Assembly (NCBI RefSeq): GCF_000150955.2
Contig: NC_011671.1
Coordinates: 806,001 to 870,000 of the forward strand
Direction: 5' to 3'
Length of the DNA: 64,000 nt
DNA from: Phaeodactylum tricornutum CCAP 1055/1
Lineage: Eukaryota; Bacillariophyta; Bacillariophyceae; Surirellales; Neidiaceae
Below are positions 1 to 10,561 of this stretch, in pieces (position 1 is the stretch's first letter; every line of letters begins with the position of its first letter). Below the pieces are notes generated by a model. That model was not told where the DNA came from and made no database searches. It saw only the letters and a list, made by a program, of their open reading frames with translations. The translations under genes and the position numbers were made by a program.

Positions 1-3000
1 GAGGAGGGATCCGAAGACCCCGAAGGGTGGCCGTTTGGTGACACAGTCATTCGTTTGGCGCTTGGACCAGGAAATGGCAATAGCCCTCATCTCGCTGCCG
101 AAGCCGCTGTGGTAATCAACATTTGGATGCTACTCGTGCATCGTTTGTACACCTCCGTTAGAAAGTGCAAAAGTCTCTCCGCTGACGCTCCCATCTATGT
201 AGATTCTGCTGTTGGTCTGTGGATCGGAAAAGAAACGGCCGAAGGCGGATTCAAAAGTGGGTACTCCATGTACTCTCTCGCACAAAGCGCTCATGAACTG
301 TACGGGAACGAAGAAGGAGAGTCCAATGTAAATTTGAAACTCATGAACCTTTTCAAAGAATCGCAACAGATCGCTAAGGCATGCGCTCTTGGCGGAGACA
401 AATTCTTGGATCTTCGTGTTTCTGTCAATGAAATTATTACTGAAATGTCGAAGCCATTACTGCAGATGCTGTTGTACTTCGCGAGCCGCGAAGAACCAGA
501 CTTTGTTGAACTCTATGCCCTGGCTTTCTTACCAAGGGCAGCCGCCTGCGACATCAATACCTACGCCTTTTTACGCGATTCCTTCTTTGAAGGCTATTCA
601 CTTGGCACTATGCAGAAGGAAAGTGTGCTGGTTGATCTAGGCGGCGTTCTAAAATGCCTCAGATTTACATGCGAAGATCTTGGAGATACAAGCCTGGCTG
701 GGGAGCCTTTGCGAAACATTGTTTCTGCTTTATGCACAGAGCTTGAGGTTGACTACAATCCAAAGCTCATTGCTGCATACGAAACAACCGGCAATGTCCA
801 GGATTTAGCTCGTTTGGACTTGGATCTTCAGCAACTAGATTTGCTCATGAGAACTAGATCGTATGAGGCTGCTTCGGAACTCTATGAATTTGGACTCAAC
901 AGTCTCGTAGACGGGGGTAATGTATTTTCGCTCAAGAAACTAGCGACTGAGCCTACCAGAGCACTTGCAGCGACTGCATTCCAACAATACAAAGACTATT
1001 TTCAATCAGACAAGTACGCCGATGAGCTTATCACTGCCACGTTGGATCCACTATCGACTTTCAGCTTCACTGGAAGCTCTCGCCTTCAGAAAGCTGAATT
1101 CGTCGTCCGTACTGTCCAAACACTTGTTTCCTTCACCGCAATTATTGCAAGGTTAAACTCTGCTATTACAGAGTGTCTTGCGGGTCGTGGAGGGCATAGC
1201 CAAGTCGATGAGGCTGTGGCGATCTTTGCGGGGTCAATCGAGGGCTCTCAGTCCGGAGGCAGCAAAGATGGAAGTGGCGTTATGCTAATGTCTTTAGGAA
1301 AAGAAACATGCGAAGCCTTTGACAAATGCGAGACGCATGGTGACTCGACATCCAACCAATTCCTCATGTTTGGTTTTTCGGGGGTAAAAGAATTTTTCGA
1401 CATGACGGATTGCGATTCGGCTAGATCTCTCGTAACGGACAGCATTCTGCCCATGTTGCCTGTCTCCATTATCCAAGGGGTGTTACTCAGTGCCACGATC
1501 AACGAAGCACTCCCCGCCCAAACAAAGAATGCTTCTGTTGCTACCGGGGACATCCTGGCGAGAGCGATCCTTCCACTTGTCAATGACGTCAATCAGACCA
1601 GTGCTGCAACTATTCTGGAGAACATGGAATTCAGCTTAAGCCAGAAGCCAGTTATTGATCGAGCATCCGCTGTGTTCGAGGCTTTCACTTTTGCTATGAA
1701 TGGAATGGGAGTAGACTGCAGCTTTGTTGGTACACTAGAGTCTAGTGATCTTTCGGTATGCAACTCCACCAGTGTTTCCCCTGGGCCTGGCACACCGACA
1801 AATCTTGGAAAAGATCTTTACATAACAACAACGTATGTTAAAGACAGAGCCGACATAGCTCTTGACGTTAGGGACATGGAAGAGGAGCTCAGTACCGGAG
1901 GGCAAAAGACCTTGGCACAGTTGATCTATGAAGAAGGCGAGCACTCTCCAATCTTCGACAATCGCGGTATAAAAACTGGTCGGCGGTCCCTTGCGGCATT
2001 TTCGATCAATGCAGGAATCTTGATGACAACTAATCCTCTCTTTCAGACCGCAGTTTACGCCCTGACCGATGACAATGGTGTCTATTTGGGAAGCGATGCA
2101 ACGATGTACGCAGACACGATTGTAAGGGAATCGTTTGCTAAAGGTGGAACTTCAACTCTTGCGGTTGAATCAGCAGTCGTATTAAATTTATGGATGGAGC
2201 TCGCAAACGAACTGTTTCAGACTGTGAAGGGCTGCAAAAATGGTTTTGTGGCCGACACCGACAGAGTCCACTCAATCGATGAAGCAGTTGCTTACTGGAT
2301 TGGAGATGGTCAAATCGCTGGGGACCCCGAAAGGGGGCATTTGCTTTATCGTTTGGCGGAACAAATGGGCGAAAAGTTCCATGGCGTCGATTCCTCGGGC
2401 CAGTCCCGTGCGAACACTAACATCCTTCGTCTATTTCACGAAGCCAAACTGGAGTTGTCCTACCCTGGAGCTTGTTCTTTGGATGGCAAGACTGTCAAGA
2501 GACTGAGACACATTGTGACAAAAATTACGTCCCAGATGATTGTTGTGAACGTTCAAGCCTTAATCAATTTCTTGAGAGAAGGTGATCGCGACCGTGTTCG
2601 GGTCTATGCCCATGGCTACGTACCTTTTGTGGCGGCTTGCAGTCCTGTCATATTTTCGTTTTTGAAAGAGAAGCTTCTGGACTCGTCATACCAGGACACA
2701 GAGGTCGAGGCTGTTGTTCGAGCTATTGAAAGGACCTTTCCTTGTTTTGCCATTTCTTGTGATGACATTGGGGTACATAAATCAGAGTTGAGCTCGTCTT
2801 GTGAAGATCCACAAGATCTCCTTCCATTGGCAGGATACCGTCCTTCTATCGACGTTCGTGAAGTGGCGCAGATCGACTACGACATTCAGGAGCTCGATAT
2901 CCTACTCAAAATGGGGGCGTTGGAAGCTGCGGATGATTTGTATAGCTACGGGAAACATGCTGCTACAGGTCTTGATGCTGGCCGTACTGCCTTGAGTCTT

Positions 3001-4128
3001 AGCTATTTAGCTACCAGCATGTCCAGGACAAGCGTTCCCGAGCATGATTCTTTTAAACGTTATTTTGGCAATGACAATTACGCTGATACCATGATTCGAA
3101 CGGCTTTGGATAAGAATAATGGAATGAGTCCAATCCAAAGGAGATGGACAGTTGTCGGAACCGCACGGTTCATGATTACTTATATGGCAGCTCTCGAAGC
3201 GATGCATCTGACTATTGATAGTTGCCAAGCAGGCGACTTGGGCCGAGACAGTACCGCTCTTTTGCATTGGGACTCGGCTGCCGCCTACATAATTGGTGAG
3301 ATGGAGGGCTCTGCCGATGGTGGGTCTAAAGAAGGAAAACTGCTGTGGGGATTGGCGAAGCAGGAATGTGCAGAATTTAACACTTGCTCAGACTTGATTC
3401 CTGGGTCAGCCCAAGTCAACGATATCATCACATCTCTCTTGTATACGGGGCGAGGCGCGATCCTCAGTGGAAGTTGCGACGTCTTGCGAAATAGCGTTCG
3501 AGAGATGTCTCGCGTTTTGCCTGTCGGGTTGGTCCAGGCCTCTCTCAGCTCTTTGGTCGATTTGTCCACCAGCAAGGGCGCTAACAAAGAATTGGCTCAC
3601 GTGAAGGCGTATATCTACGCCCAAGCGATTCTACCACTCATTGCGGACAGCAATCGTGATGCGGCACGGACGATCAGTGACAACGTGGATTTTGCGGGCG
3701 AGCCTTTCAAAATTGGTCTCAGGGATGTTGCCGTGGCCTATTCCATTGGGCTGTCCGGAACTGGTCTAGACTGCTCCCAAATCGGCTCGTCGGACGCCAT
3801 TGACGGATGCACCGGTTCGGTTTCGTCGGAATCGAAGCTGGGAATCATTTTGGGTGTTTTGCTCGGCTCCATTGCAGCGATTGGTGTTGCGATATTGGTC
3901 AGAGTAAGAAGGCGAAGGGGTGTTCAAGACAAGCCCTCCTTTGTAGCCCCCAAGGGAATCTTGAACCACTCGTCTGAACAACTGGTAGGACGTTGTCGAG
4001 AGTCCGCTCCGGAACGAGTCGGCTCGGAGACTCAAGAACTCTCGGAGGACTATAACGACGCGGATTCCATTGACAGGGAAGAATACCTTGATCAAGCCCC
4101 CGAAAATTGCAACCATGATGTTGTTTAG
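1..4128 (+). CDS. FEA1/phytotransferrin-like multi-module membrane protein (5' partial)
   Basis: The reading frame is open from base 1, so the N-terminus lies outside the window; about 1,375 residues are visible. The protein is built from two alternating modules, arranged A-B-A'-B'. In coding coordinates these fall near 1-730, 760-1790, 1810-2806 and 2836-3812. Each module carries a variant of a 'DEAVAYWIG...G..LLY.LA' signature (for example VDEAVAIFAGSIEG and SIDEAVAYWIG) and conserved Cys residues. A transmembrane helix near 3838-3900 (LGIILGVLLGSIAAIGVAIL) is followed by an Arg-rich stop-transfer segment and a cytoplasmic tail of about 75 residues. The module pattern resembles my memory of the algal FEA1 low-iron-inducible periplasmic domain, which is the basis of diatom phytotransferrin (ISIP2A). 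That suggests a cell-surface role, possibly iron or anion binding, but this is inference. The tandem duplication and single C-terminal anchor are seen directly. Confidence 0.6.
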   Translation, partial: EEGSEDPEGWPFGDTVIRLALGPGNGNSPHLAAEAAVVINIWMLLVHRLYTSVRKCKSLSADAPIYVDSAVGLWIGKETAEGGFKSGYSMYSLAQSAHELYGNEEGESNVNLKLMNLFKESQQIAKACALGGDKFLDLRVSVNEIITEMSKPLLQMLLYFASREEPDFVELYALAFLPRAAACDINTYAFLRDSFFEGYSLGTMQKESVLVDLGGVLKCLRFTCEDLGDTSLAGEPLRNIVSALCTELEVDYNPKLIAAYETTGNVQDLARLDLDLQQLDLLMRTRSYEAASELYEFGLNSLVDGGNVFSLKKLATEPTRALAATAFQQYKDYFQSDKYADELITATLDPLSTFSFTGSSRLQKAEFVVRTVQTLVSFTAIIARLNSAITECLAGRGGHSQVDEAVAIFAGSIEGSQSGGSKDGSGVMLMSLGKETCEAFDKCETHGDSTSNQFLMFGFSGVKEFFDMTDCDSARSLVTDSILPMLPVSIIQGVLLSATINEALPAQTKNASVATGDILARAILPLVNDVNQTSAATILENMEFSLSQKPVIDRASAVFEAFTFAMNGMGVDCSFVGTLESSDLSVCNSTSVSPGPGTPTNLGKDLYITTTYVKDRADIALDVRDMEEELSTGGQKTLAQLIYEEGEHSPIFDNRGIKTGRRSLAAFSINAGILMTTNPLFQTAVYALTDDNGVYLGSDATMYADTIVRESFAKGGTSTLAVESAVVLNLWMELANELFQTVKGCKNGFVADTDRVHSIDEAVAYWIGDGQIAGDPERGHLLYRLAEQMGEKFHGVDSSGQSRANTNILRLFHEAKLELSYPGACSLDGKTVKRLRHIVTKITSQMIVVNVQALINFLREGDRDRVRVYAHGYVPFVAACSPVIFSFLKEKLLDSSYQDTEVEAVVRAIERTFPCFAISCDDIGVHKSELSSSCEDPQDLLPLAGYRPSIDVREVAQIDYDIQELDILLKMGALEAADDLYSYGKHAATGLDAGRTALSLSYLATSMSRTSVPEHDSFKRYFGNDNYADTMIRTALDKNNGMSPIQRRWTVVGTARFMITYMAALEAMHLTIDSCQAGDLGRDSTALLHWDSAAAYIIGEMEGSADGGSKEGKLLWGLAKQECAEFNTCSDLIPGSAQVNDIITSLLYTGRGAILSGSCDVLRNSVREMSRVLPVGLVQASLSSLVDLSTSKGANKELAHVKAYIYAQAILPLIADSNRDAARTISDNVDFAGEPFKIGLRDVAVAYSIGLSGTGLDCSQIGSSDAIDGCTGSVSSESKLGIILGVLLGSIAAIGVAILVRVRRRRGVQDKPSFVAPKGILNHSSEQLVGRCRESAPERVGSETQELSEDYNDADSIDREEYLDQAPENCNHDVV

Positions 4129-4268
4129 ATTACATTCTTTATTAAATATGCATAGTTTCCCATGATCATTGTTTCGTTAGGGAGGAGGCGTCCCGGTGCA
4201 CTTCCAAGAGATCACAATTTTCTACCGTTGGGAGGCCAGTACTTTTGACATGTGCGACAGACACTTGA

Positions 4269-4276
4269 TATATAAA
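4269..4276 (+). promoter_or_regulatory. TATA-like box upstream of the EDRF1-like gene
   Basis: The sequence TATATAAA lies 32 bp before the ATG at 4308. If it is functional, the 5' UTR is only a few bases long. The call rests on a motif match only. Confidence 0.3.
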
Positions 4277-4307
4277 GTGTCATAGTCGCGTCTATTTACA
4301 GAATACA

Positions 4308-7300
4308 ATGTCAAAGAACAATTGCGACTTCTCAACGTGGCCGAAACGTCGCCTCCAGTCCGGTTGCAAAATGGCGACATCTAAAGTTTGTCTAGGGTCG
4401 TGCACATCAACCAACTTACCGGCACTTCTTCTTCGCCGTTCCAATAAGAAGATGCCGGAGCTGCCGAGCTGGGAGGAAATGCGTTCCTCACTCTCGCTTG
4501 TAGAGAATACACATTCTACGCAACAGCCGAACGCTCCCGCGAAGATAGGGTCGTCAACTTCACGATCGGAAAACCAACCATCTGCCGATGCCACTGCGGC
4601 AGCTTCGTCGGTAGACTTTATCGGAAGTAGCCATGCCGTTAAGGACCTCTTTTCTTTGCCTTATTCAGCTGACCGAGCCATCAGCGTTGCTGTTCATAAT
4701 TTAGACGGAACTCTTCTGCTTGATGCCGATCACCAAGAGGAGGAACGCACTTTTGCGATGCCTCGAAGGACTCGTGTGAACGACCGAGACGAACTGGAGC
4801 CAAAGGAACCTGAGTCTTTGGGACAGGGCGAGGTATCTCGTAAGTTGGTGGCTTTAAGTAGCCTAGAGCCAATCAGTGAGGCCTTAACGATCGTACATTC
4901 GATGATCGAATCAACCAGGATCAGTACCGACGAGGAGTATCTACAAGATAATGATACCGTCAGGTATGGGGCACAACCTAGAGACGGAGATAACGTCTTG
5001 GACCTGCCGCATCCAGATGAATACGTACAGCCCTATTTGCCGCCATTACCAGAGCCCAGAGAATATCTTTCTTGGAGATTCCACGACATGAATTTGCTAG
5101 TAGGCTCCGACGCGTTGATATACCGGTCATCGGACCAGTCGACGGCTTTGACGGTCCGCGTTGAGGACGCCAAAGACATGCAGTCTCTTTTGGAAAGGCA
5201 CCAGGATGCTGTGCAGTCGGGTCGTTACGTCGCTGATCATCAACTCGCCCAACTTCAACAAATCAGGAAACCTACTTATGCGGAAGCCGCCGCAAAGCAA
5301 CGACACGCTTTGGAGGAGGCAAAGGACGGTGGTGAATCGATGGCCGCCGTACGAGACGAATCCCATCATCGGCACTTCGCTGCTCCAGATTTAGATCAGG
5401 TTCAGCTACAGACCTGCATCGTACCGTCTCCACAAATGCCAATCGGTGGTCTTTTATCGAATTCCAGCCCCGGGGGTTCCAACCTACAGAAAGCAATTGA
5501 TCCGTCACCAAATCCTCCGAGGAGTTCGTCACCGGTATCGACCGTTTTGGACGTCTACCTTGATAATATAATGGCAAATGTACCGCAATTGGCATTATGT
5601 CTACGAGACAAAGGATTCATTCAGAGCGTAAAACTTTTGCGCACGGAAGATATTCCAGCAGGTTTTTTGCAGCAATCTACGATGGATACAAGTGTTCCCT
5701 TTTCGGTCGAATCAGCAGACAGTCTCTCCACCGATGAACAGATATTTTCACCCGAAATTATGGAGATGAACGCGTCTACTTTGCTCCGATTTCTCAAGGC
5801 GAACTGCTCGAAAGACAACGCGACTTATTTGCTGCGTCGGGAAGCTGGCCAAACAAATATTCAACTTTATGACGTCTCTTCAATTTCCGCTCAACGTCAA
5901 CGTAAATGGATTTGGTGGTTGGCTATGATGTCGTATCGATTTGCGAATCGATTACGCCACATTTCAATGAGTACTGCTGACAGCAGTCTACGTCGAAAGT
6001 TCCGTACACGTCAACGCGGACTGCTGCAAAATACTCTCGATTTGCTAGAGAATCTCGCCGACATGGACGGAAGCGCTCACGAGAGCTTATCAGCGGCTAT
6101 TCGGGAAAGTATGGCTGACACGTTTTTGGATGCGGAAGAAGAGCATTGCCACGATGCCGAAGGGACCGACAGTACTTGCACTCCAGCTACGACACCGTCG
6201 ATATCCTCTCAGCAGCCGTATGGTTCTCTGAAGGCCGATGCTCTCGGTAAAGCCCAAGACCACTTGGCGAGTGCTATCAAGACTTTATTGCCCTTGCTGG
6301 GGCGTAACGTTAACAAAAAGCACAAATCAATGGATACCTGTAATTCGCATGTGAAGGATATGTCCATCGGCGCTGATGAAGCCGAAGATTCCTGTGATGA
6401 AGACGACGGCATCGAAGGCCATGAATCTCATAGTATCCAAATTGATGCGTTGGCGACGCAATTGTTTGGTATACATCATAAAATGGTGAACGTGTCTTTA
6501 CGTCTGGTAGAAGTCTACCTTCGCAACTACCATTCGTCCAGCGCAATGCAGGCACTTCGCTTAGCAGCAAGGAAGTTAGCCAGTTCCATCTACCTTACAG
6601 AGCTAGTCGAACGACAAAACAAAGCAGACCAGAGGCTTGGCCTTTGGAGGAAGAGGATACTACTCCAATACACATGGCTCTGGGAACATTGTGGACATTT
6701 CGCTCGATCGTTCGCTGCCGACGGCCTTTGGCGCGATCGAGGACATTCGTCAGGAGATGATGTTATTGGCGTGTTACAAGATGTCGAGGAAGCATTTCGC
6801 GATCCAAAGATACGTAAAAGCGACCCGCTCGGTTTGGACAAGGATCCAATAGGCGTTAAAAGTGATGGAATGGTCAATTTGCAAGCTTTGACTGGGGTTG
6901 TTAACTTTCAATCGATGAGTGCGAAATGTCTTTCAGCCGACGCCCTTCAAGCTACGAATGCTCTTTTGGAAAGACAAAAAGTGTTACAACGCGATCAACG
7001 CAGGGTGCTTGTTGCTGCTTGCATTGCCTACCACCGCGCCAGTCAAGCATTCGAGATCTTGATCGCAAGGCCTGATGAGAATGGCAACAAGCCAAGTTTT
7101 TTCCACCACGGTCTTTTGAAGTTGTTGCATCAACGGTTGGGTGATGCCTGTAACGAGACGGGCAAGGTTCTATTGGACGAGCTCCGCACACTTTTGAGCT
7201 CGTTCCCCAACGGGCAAGCACCGGACGATGAGGCCGCAACCCCGGCGGAGCCCCTGTTATTTTCGGCCGAATTTTGGTTTTTGGAAAGCTTAGAGGCCTT

Positions 7301-8306
7301 CGAGAAGTGCAGAGACTTGCGAAATTTGGCCTTGCTACGATGCAACCTCTGCCAGTGTTATAAGCTGCGGGCCAACTCTATTTTTGCGACTCGCGGCGGG
7401 TCCACCAAAGACGGTCCCACGCATCCCGAACTTTGTCTCCAGGAAGCGGCGGATCATTTGCAAGCTGCGCACGAATCGCTTGGTGAACGTGACGTGGACC
7501 CCATTTGTTGGGACATGGTAAGCAACGAGCTGGCCGCCACCTTTCTGGTGTTGGGAGTCCGTCGCCGGCAGTCCCTGATTGGATCGGGGAACGTGCCGTT
7601 GATTTTACAGGCGTTACGCCTCTCCCCAGGTAAAGAGCGATCCATAGTGGATCCCATGGAGCGTGCCTTGTCCATTTACGAAACGTCTGGAAACCGTCAC
7701 CAGGCTGCGGCGGCCCATTACCAGCTGGCGTTGTTCTACGCCAAAATCTGGACGTGCCAACGCGACGAAACGAAAACGCGCGCCAAACTGTCGTCGGCGT
7801 TTGGGCACTACAACGCCGCGCACGCCTTTTTTGCGCAAGCGGTACGCGGCAACGAGGCGACTTTTGGCCTGCTGTGTATGGATTTGTCGAATTTGTACGC
7901 GGCCGTGGCGGGAGAAGAATGTTTGGTGCACGCGTTGTCGCGGTGTCTGGACACGGCGGTGGCGTTTGCACCGGAAACCATAGAAAGCGCGTTGCTTGTT
8001 GACGGCACGAACAGCACAACGCGAGCGGGGTGGTTGGAGCAAATGGAGACATTGGCGTCGTCGGTGGAGGAACGGGTGTTTAAGCTTTTACGGAATCTGA
8101 TCAAACTCCCGGACCTAGCAAAGAGTATGCGCTACAAGGACTGGTACCGGATTGGATTGACGGCGAAAATGACCAAGGCGACGGACACGAAGGCCCCGAG
8201 TCTGACGGGAGACGAATTACTGGATCGCTCCGTAAATCACTTACTCGACGTGCACCGGATACTTCAGGCGGTTCGGAAGGCGACCGAGCCCCCCAGTGTA
8301 GAATAG
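4308..8306 (+). CDS. EDRF1-like TPR-containing protein
   Basis: This is a single-exon 1,332-residue protein matching the layout of animal EDRF1 (erythroid differentiation-related factor 1). An N-terminal block near residues 104-140 (KDLFSLPYSADRAISVAVH) corresponds to the EDRF1 segment with 'LLKIPYSKSHVSMAVHR'. A second block near 254-275 (WRFHDMNLLVGSDALIY) matches 'WTFEDIHMLVGSNMPIF'. A third near 415-440 (YLDNIMANVPQLALCL) and a fourth near 490-525 (LRFLKANCSKDNATYLL) also follow the animal order. The C-terminal half is helical and TPR-like. In animals the protein affects globin transcription. Its role in protists is unknown, and its conservation argues for a more general function. The first ATG is used as the start; residues 1-100 look low-complexity. 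Confidence 0.8.
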   Translation: MSKNNCDFSTWPKRRLQSGCKMATSKVCLGSCTSTNLPALLLRRSNKKMPELPSWEEMRSSLSLVENTHSTQQPNAPAKIGSSTSRSENQPSADATAAASSVDFIGSSHAVKDLFSLPYSADRAISVAVHNLDGTLLLDADHQEEERTFAMPRRTRVNDRDELEPKEPESLGQGEVSRKLVALSSLEPISEALTIVHSMIESTRISTDEEYLQDNDTVRYGAQPRDGDNVLDLPHPDEYVQPYLPPLPEPREYLSWRFHDMNLLVGSDALIYRSSDQSTALTVRVEDAKDMQSLLERHQDAVQSGRYVADHQLAQLQQIRKPTYAEAAAKQRHALEEAKDGGESMAAVRDESHHRHFAAPDLDQVQLQTCIVPSPQMPIGGLLSNSSPGGSNLQKAIDPSPNPPRSSSPVSTVLDVYLDNIMANVPQLALCLRDKGFIQSVKLLRTEDIPAGFLQQSTMDTSVPFSVESADSLSTDEQIFSPEIMEMNASTLLRFLKANCSKDNATYLLRREAGQTNIQLYDVSSISAQRQRKWIWWLAMMSYRFANRLRHISMSTADSSLRRKFRTRQRGLLQNTLDLLENLADMDGSAHESLSAAIRESMADTFLDAEEEHCHDAEGTDSTCTPATTPSISSQQPYGSLKADALGKAQDHLASAIKTLLPLLGRNVNKKHKSMDTCNSHVKDMSIGADEAEDSCDEDDGIEGHESHSIQIDALATQLFGIHHKMVNVSLRLVEVYLRNYHSSSAMQALRLAARKLASSIYLTELVERQNKADQRLGLWRKRILLQYTWLWEHCGHFARSFAADGLWRDRGHSSGDDVIGVLQDVEEAFRDPKIRKSDPLGLDKDPIGVKSDGMVNLQALTGVVNFQSMSAKCLSADALQATNALLERQKVLQRDQRRVLVAACIAYHRASQAFEILIARPDENGNKPSFFHHGLLKLLHQRLGDACNETGKVLLDELRTLLSSFPNGQAPDDEAATPAEPLLFSAEFWFLESLEAFEKCRDLRNLALLRCNLCQCYKLRANSIFATRGGSTKDGPTHPELCLQEAADHLQAAHESLGERDVDPICWDMVSNELAATFLVLGVRRRQSLIGSGNVPLILQALRLSPGKERSIVDPMERALSIYETSGNRHQAAAAHYQLALFYAKIWTCQRDETKTRAKLSSAFGHYNAAHAFFAQAVRGNEATFGLLCMDLSNLYAAVAGEECLVHALSRCLDTAVAFAPETIESALLVDGTNSTTRAGWLEQMETLASSVEERVFKLLRNLIKLPDLAKSMRYKDWYRIGLTAKMTKATDTKAPSLTGDELLDRSVNHLLDVHRILQAVRKATEPPSVE

Positions 8307-9052
8307 CTTGCACAGTGTTCTTTGTGCAGTAGACGATTAGGAATTTGGAAACGTTTGGCAGCTTCGTTGGACACTTGCTGACGCAGCTTTGTGGCGATCT
8401 ACTCACATGATATTTCTCATGTATCGGTAATTTCCTTTCAATATGCATTATCCGTGGTTGTGGATCAGTGTTAGAGGTCGAGGAGCGTATGGGAATGGAG
8501 CATTGATCCGAGAGGTAGTGTAACGCCGGATTTAACAGTAAGGGAGTAGACCAATGATGGACTAGGTCGTACAAGTTACGATCTCTACTAGTTTTTGTGG
8601 CTTTTTCTCTCCAAGGCGTGTGTCGCTAGAGAGACAATAGATAGTTCATACTAGTCAGTTGCTTTCGCTAGTGGATAGCTAGAGCTAATCTAGAGCAGGA
8701 GCATGAGTAGTGGAAGGGTAGAGGTTGACAGTGAGCGAGAAACCAATCCCAGGCAAGTTCCCGCCACGGATCAGTTCAAAATAGGGCGGGCTGCACGCCG
8801 TCACGGCACGACAGAGCAATGCTCGATCTGAATCTTGGCCATGGCATCCCACGGTCGGCACTGTACCTGTTCTGTCTCTGTGCCTCCACAAACAGACCGC
8901 ATCCGTTTGACCCACCCGCCTGTCACCTCGAGCGATTGCATTCGAGTCACACGCAGTCGCACAGTTCCAAAATTCGTTGTTTCCGTCACATTCTAGCGTG
9001 GCTGACGTATCCGTGTTTCGTCTCCGTCGCTTCGTTTCCTCGCACACTCGGC
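8307..9052. other. Intergenic region between EDRF1-like gene and dUTPase
   Basis: No protein family is recognisable in these 746 bp. Seven CTAG tetranucleotides cluster between about 8560 and 8695. The dUTPase frame stays open back to an ATG at 8819, so part of the region could encode an N-terminal extension, although that stretch does not look like a conserved domain. Confidence 0.5.
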
Positions 9053-9661
9053 ATGACGGCAAGCGGTGCAGTCCCGACCGCGGCGTCGTCGTTCTACCGC
9101 CGCGCACCGTTACGTATCCAGCGTTTATCTCCACACGCGACGTTGCCGCGTCGGGGTTCGGACTTATCCGCCGGTTTGGACTTGTCGTCGGCCGCCAATC
9201 TGACGATTGCCGCCGGGGACCGCGCTCTGGTACCGACCGACTTGGCCGTGGCGTGTCCGCCCGGAACCTACGGACGCGTGGCTCCGCGATCCGGGCTTGC
9301 GCTCAAGAAAGGCATCGATGTTGGTGCCGGGGTCATTGATGCGGACTACCGGGGCCCGCTCGGGGTGATTCTCTTCAACTGGGGTCGGGAGGATTTTGAA
9401 ATTCGACAGGGAGATCGCGTGGCGCAGCTGATTCTCGAATCCATCGTGTTGCCGGATGTTGTGGAAGTCCAAGGTGAACTGGATGCCACGGAACGGGGTG
9501 TGGGTGGGTTCGGGTCCACGGGAGTGGCGCGGGCACCACCGGAAGAACCCCCCCGAGCGCCGTTGGTGGATGCGGAAGCCGACGCCAGTAAAAAGCCGCG
9601 TACCATTTCGCCCAAGAATACCGACGAGTCGGGTGCTAGCAGTAATCCAACGGAATCTTAG
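9053..9661 (+). CDS. DUT: dUTP pyrophosphatase (dUTPase)
   Basis: This enzyme hydrolyses dUTP to dUMP and pyrophosphate, keeping uracil out of DNA and supplying dUMP for thymidylate synthesis. All five trimeric dUTPase motifs are present in order: DLSAGLDLSS, PRSGLALKKG, GVIDADYRGPLGVILFN, RVAQLILE and the C-terminal P-loop-like RGVGGFGSTG. The motif-3 Asp that activates water and the Tyr that excludes ribose are in place (DADYRG). The ATG at 9053 gives 202 residues with about 30 residues before the core. An in-frame ATG at 8819 would add 78 Cys/His-rich residues of unknown value; I prefer the shorter form. After motif 5 there is an unusual tail of about 40 residues rich in Pro, Glu and Lys. 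Confidence 0.92.
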   Translation: MTASGAVPTAASSFYRRAPLRIQRLSPHATLPRRGSDLSAGLDLSSAANLTIAAGDRALVPTDLAVACPPGTYGRVAPRSGLALKKGIDVGAGVIDADYRGPLGVILFNWGREDFEIRQGDRVAQLILESIVLPDVVEVQGELDATERGVGGFGSTGVARAPPEEPPRAPLVDAEADASKKPRTISPKNTDESGASSNPTES

Positions 9662-10020
9662 TTCAAACACGGGAGGTAGGTAGCTGGTAGTTTTGGTAAC
9701 AGCAGCCTTGTGCGACGTGTTCACACTTCGACAAACGTAGCGTGTGGGATCGTGCGTGTGTTGGGAATGACCAAAAAGAGGTCACAACGCGTAGCCCCTA
9801 TACCAAAAGAAACCATACATTCGAAACGCACGTCTAGTAAGGCATACCGGTATACAACGTGTTGTTGTTGTTATGCTTTTACGTCCTCCACGTCCAGTAC
9901 AATGTAACCTGTAGAGTATCGTACACGGTCAATCTACCCGCACTCGAAATACCCAAAGGGCACACCAGGGACTCTTCGGCTCACGAAAACAAAGGACATT
10001 TTACTAATAACCCTTACTGT
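9662..10020. other. Convergent intergenic region, dUTPase and V-ATPase G
   Basis: Two genes end towards each other across 359 bp. No gene or structured RNA was recognised; the stretch presumably contains both 3' UTRs. Confidence 0.5.
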
Positions 10021-10561
10021 TTAGACCGTCCCGGCCATCTTTTGCGTGGCACGGACTCGAGCGGTCGGTACTTCCAACGACACTTCGCAGCACTTGCTGA
10101 GCAGCACGTCGACGGCTCCCTGGACATTCTTTTGGAAGAGACCTTCCATGGCCTGGACTTCCTTGTTGGTTTCGGCCTGGAGGGCTGCCGCGGCGTTGCC
10201 TTCCGAACCGCCCTGACTCAAGGCCATGTTGTTGAACTCTTCCTGCTTCTCCGCTCGGTACGAATCGATCAATTGTTGGGCTTCGACTTTGGCCTGTTTC
10301 ATGCGGTCCCCACGGCCTGTTGACGAACGAGACAACCAGCGTACAACGAGCGTAGTGAGAGGCATAGTCCATCGCACGGAGTACATGTATCTACATCTTG
10401 TCTACACATCCATCACGCGTACCGTGTCGCACGTTCCTCCTCGTTCGGTGCTGATTTCCCAACAACCGTGCTCACTTACCGATACGAGCTTCCGCAACAA
10501 TCTGCGAGGCACGCGTTTCCGCAGCCATGAGTTCTTGAATGCCGGTACCTGATTCCGCCAT
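10021..10561 (-). CDS. V-type H+-ATPase subunit G (two exons)
   Basis: Subunit G forms part of the peripheral stalk that couples the V1 and Vo sectors of the proton pump on vacuolar and other endomembranes. Exon 1 is 10561-10480 and begins MAESGTGIQELMAAETRAS, the usual start of the family. An intron at 10479-10317 (163 bp) opens with GTAAGTGAGC and closes with CAACAG. Exon 2 is 10316-10021. The join falls inside a Gly codon and restores the conserved run RGDRMKQAKVEAQQLIDSYR. The deduced length is 125 residues, close to the 110-120 usual for the family, and the protein is almost wholly coiled-coil helix. Without the splice, exon 2 alone appears to start with unrelated residues, which are intron translation. 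Confidence 0.9.

Noticed and set aside
7378-8052. 224-codon minus-strand frame inside the EDRF1-like gene
   Set aside because: It has Pro/Arg/Thr-rich antisense composition and overlaps TPR-like coding sequence.
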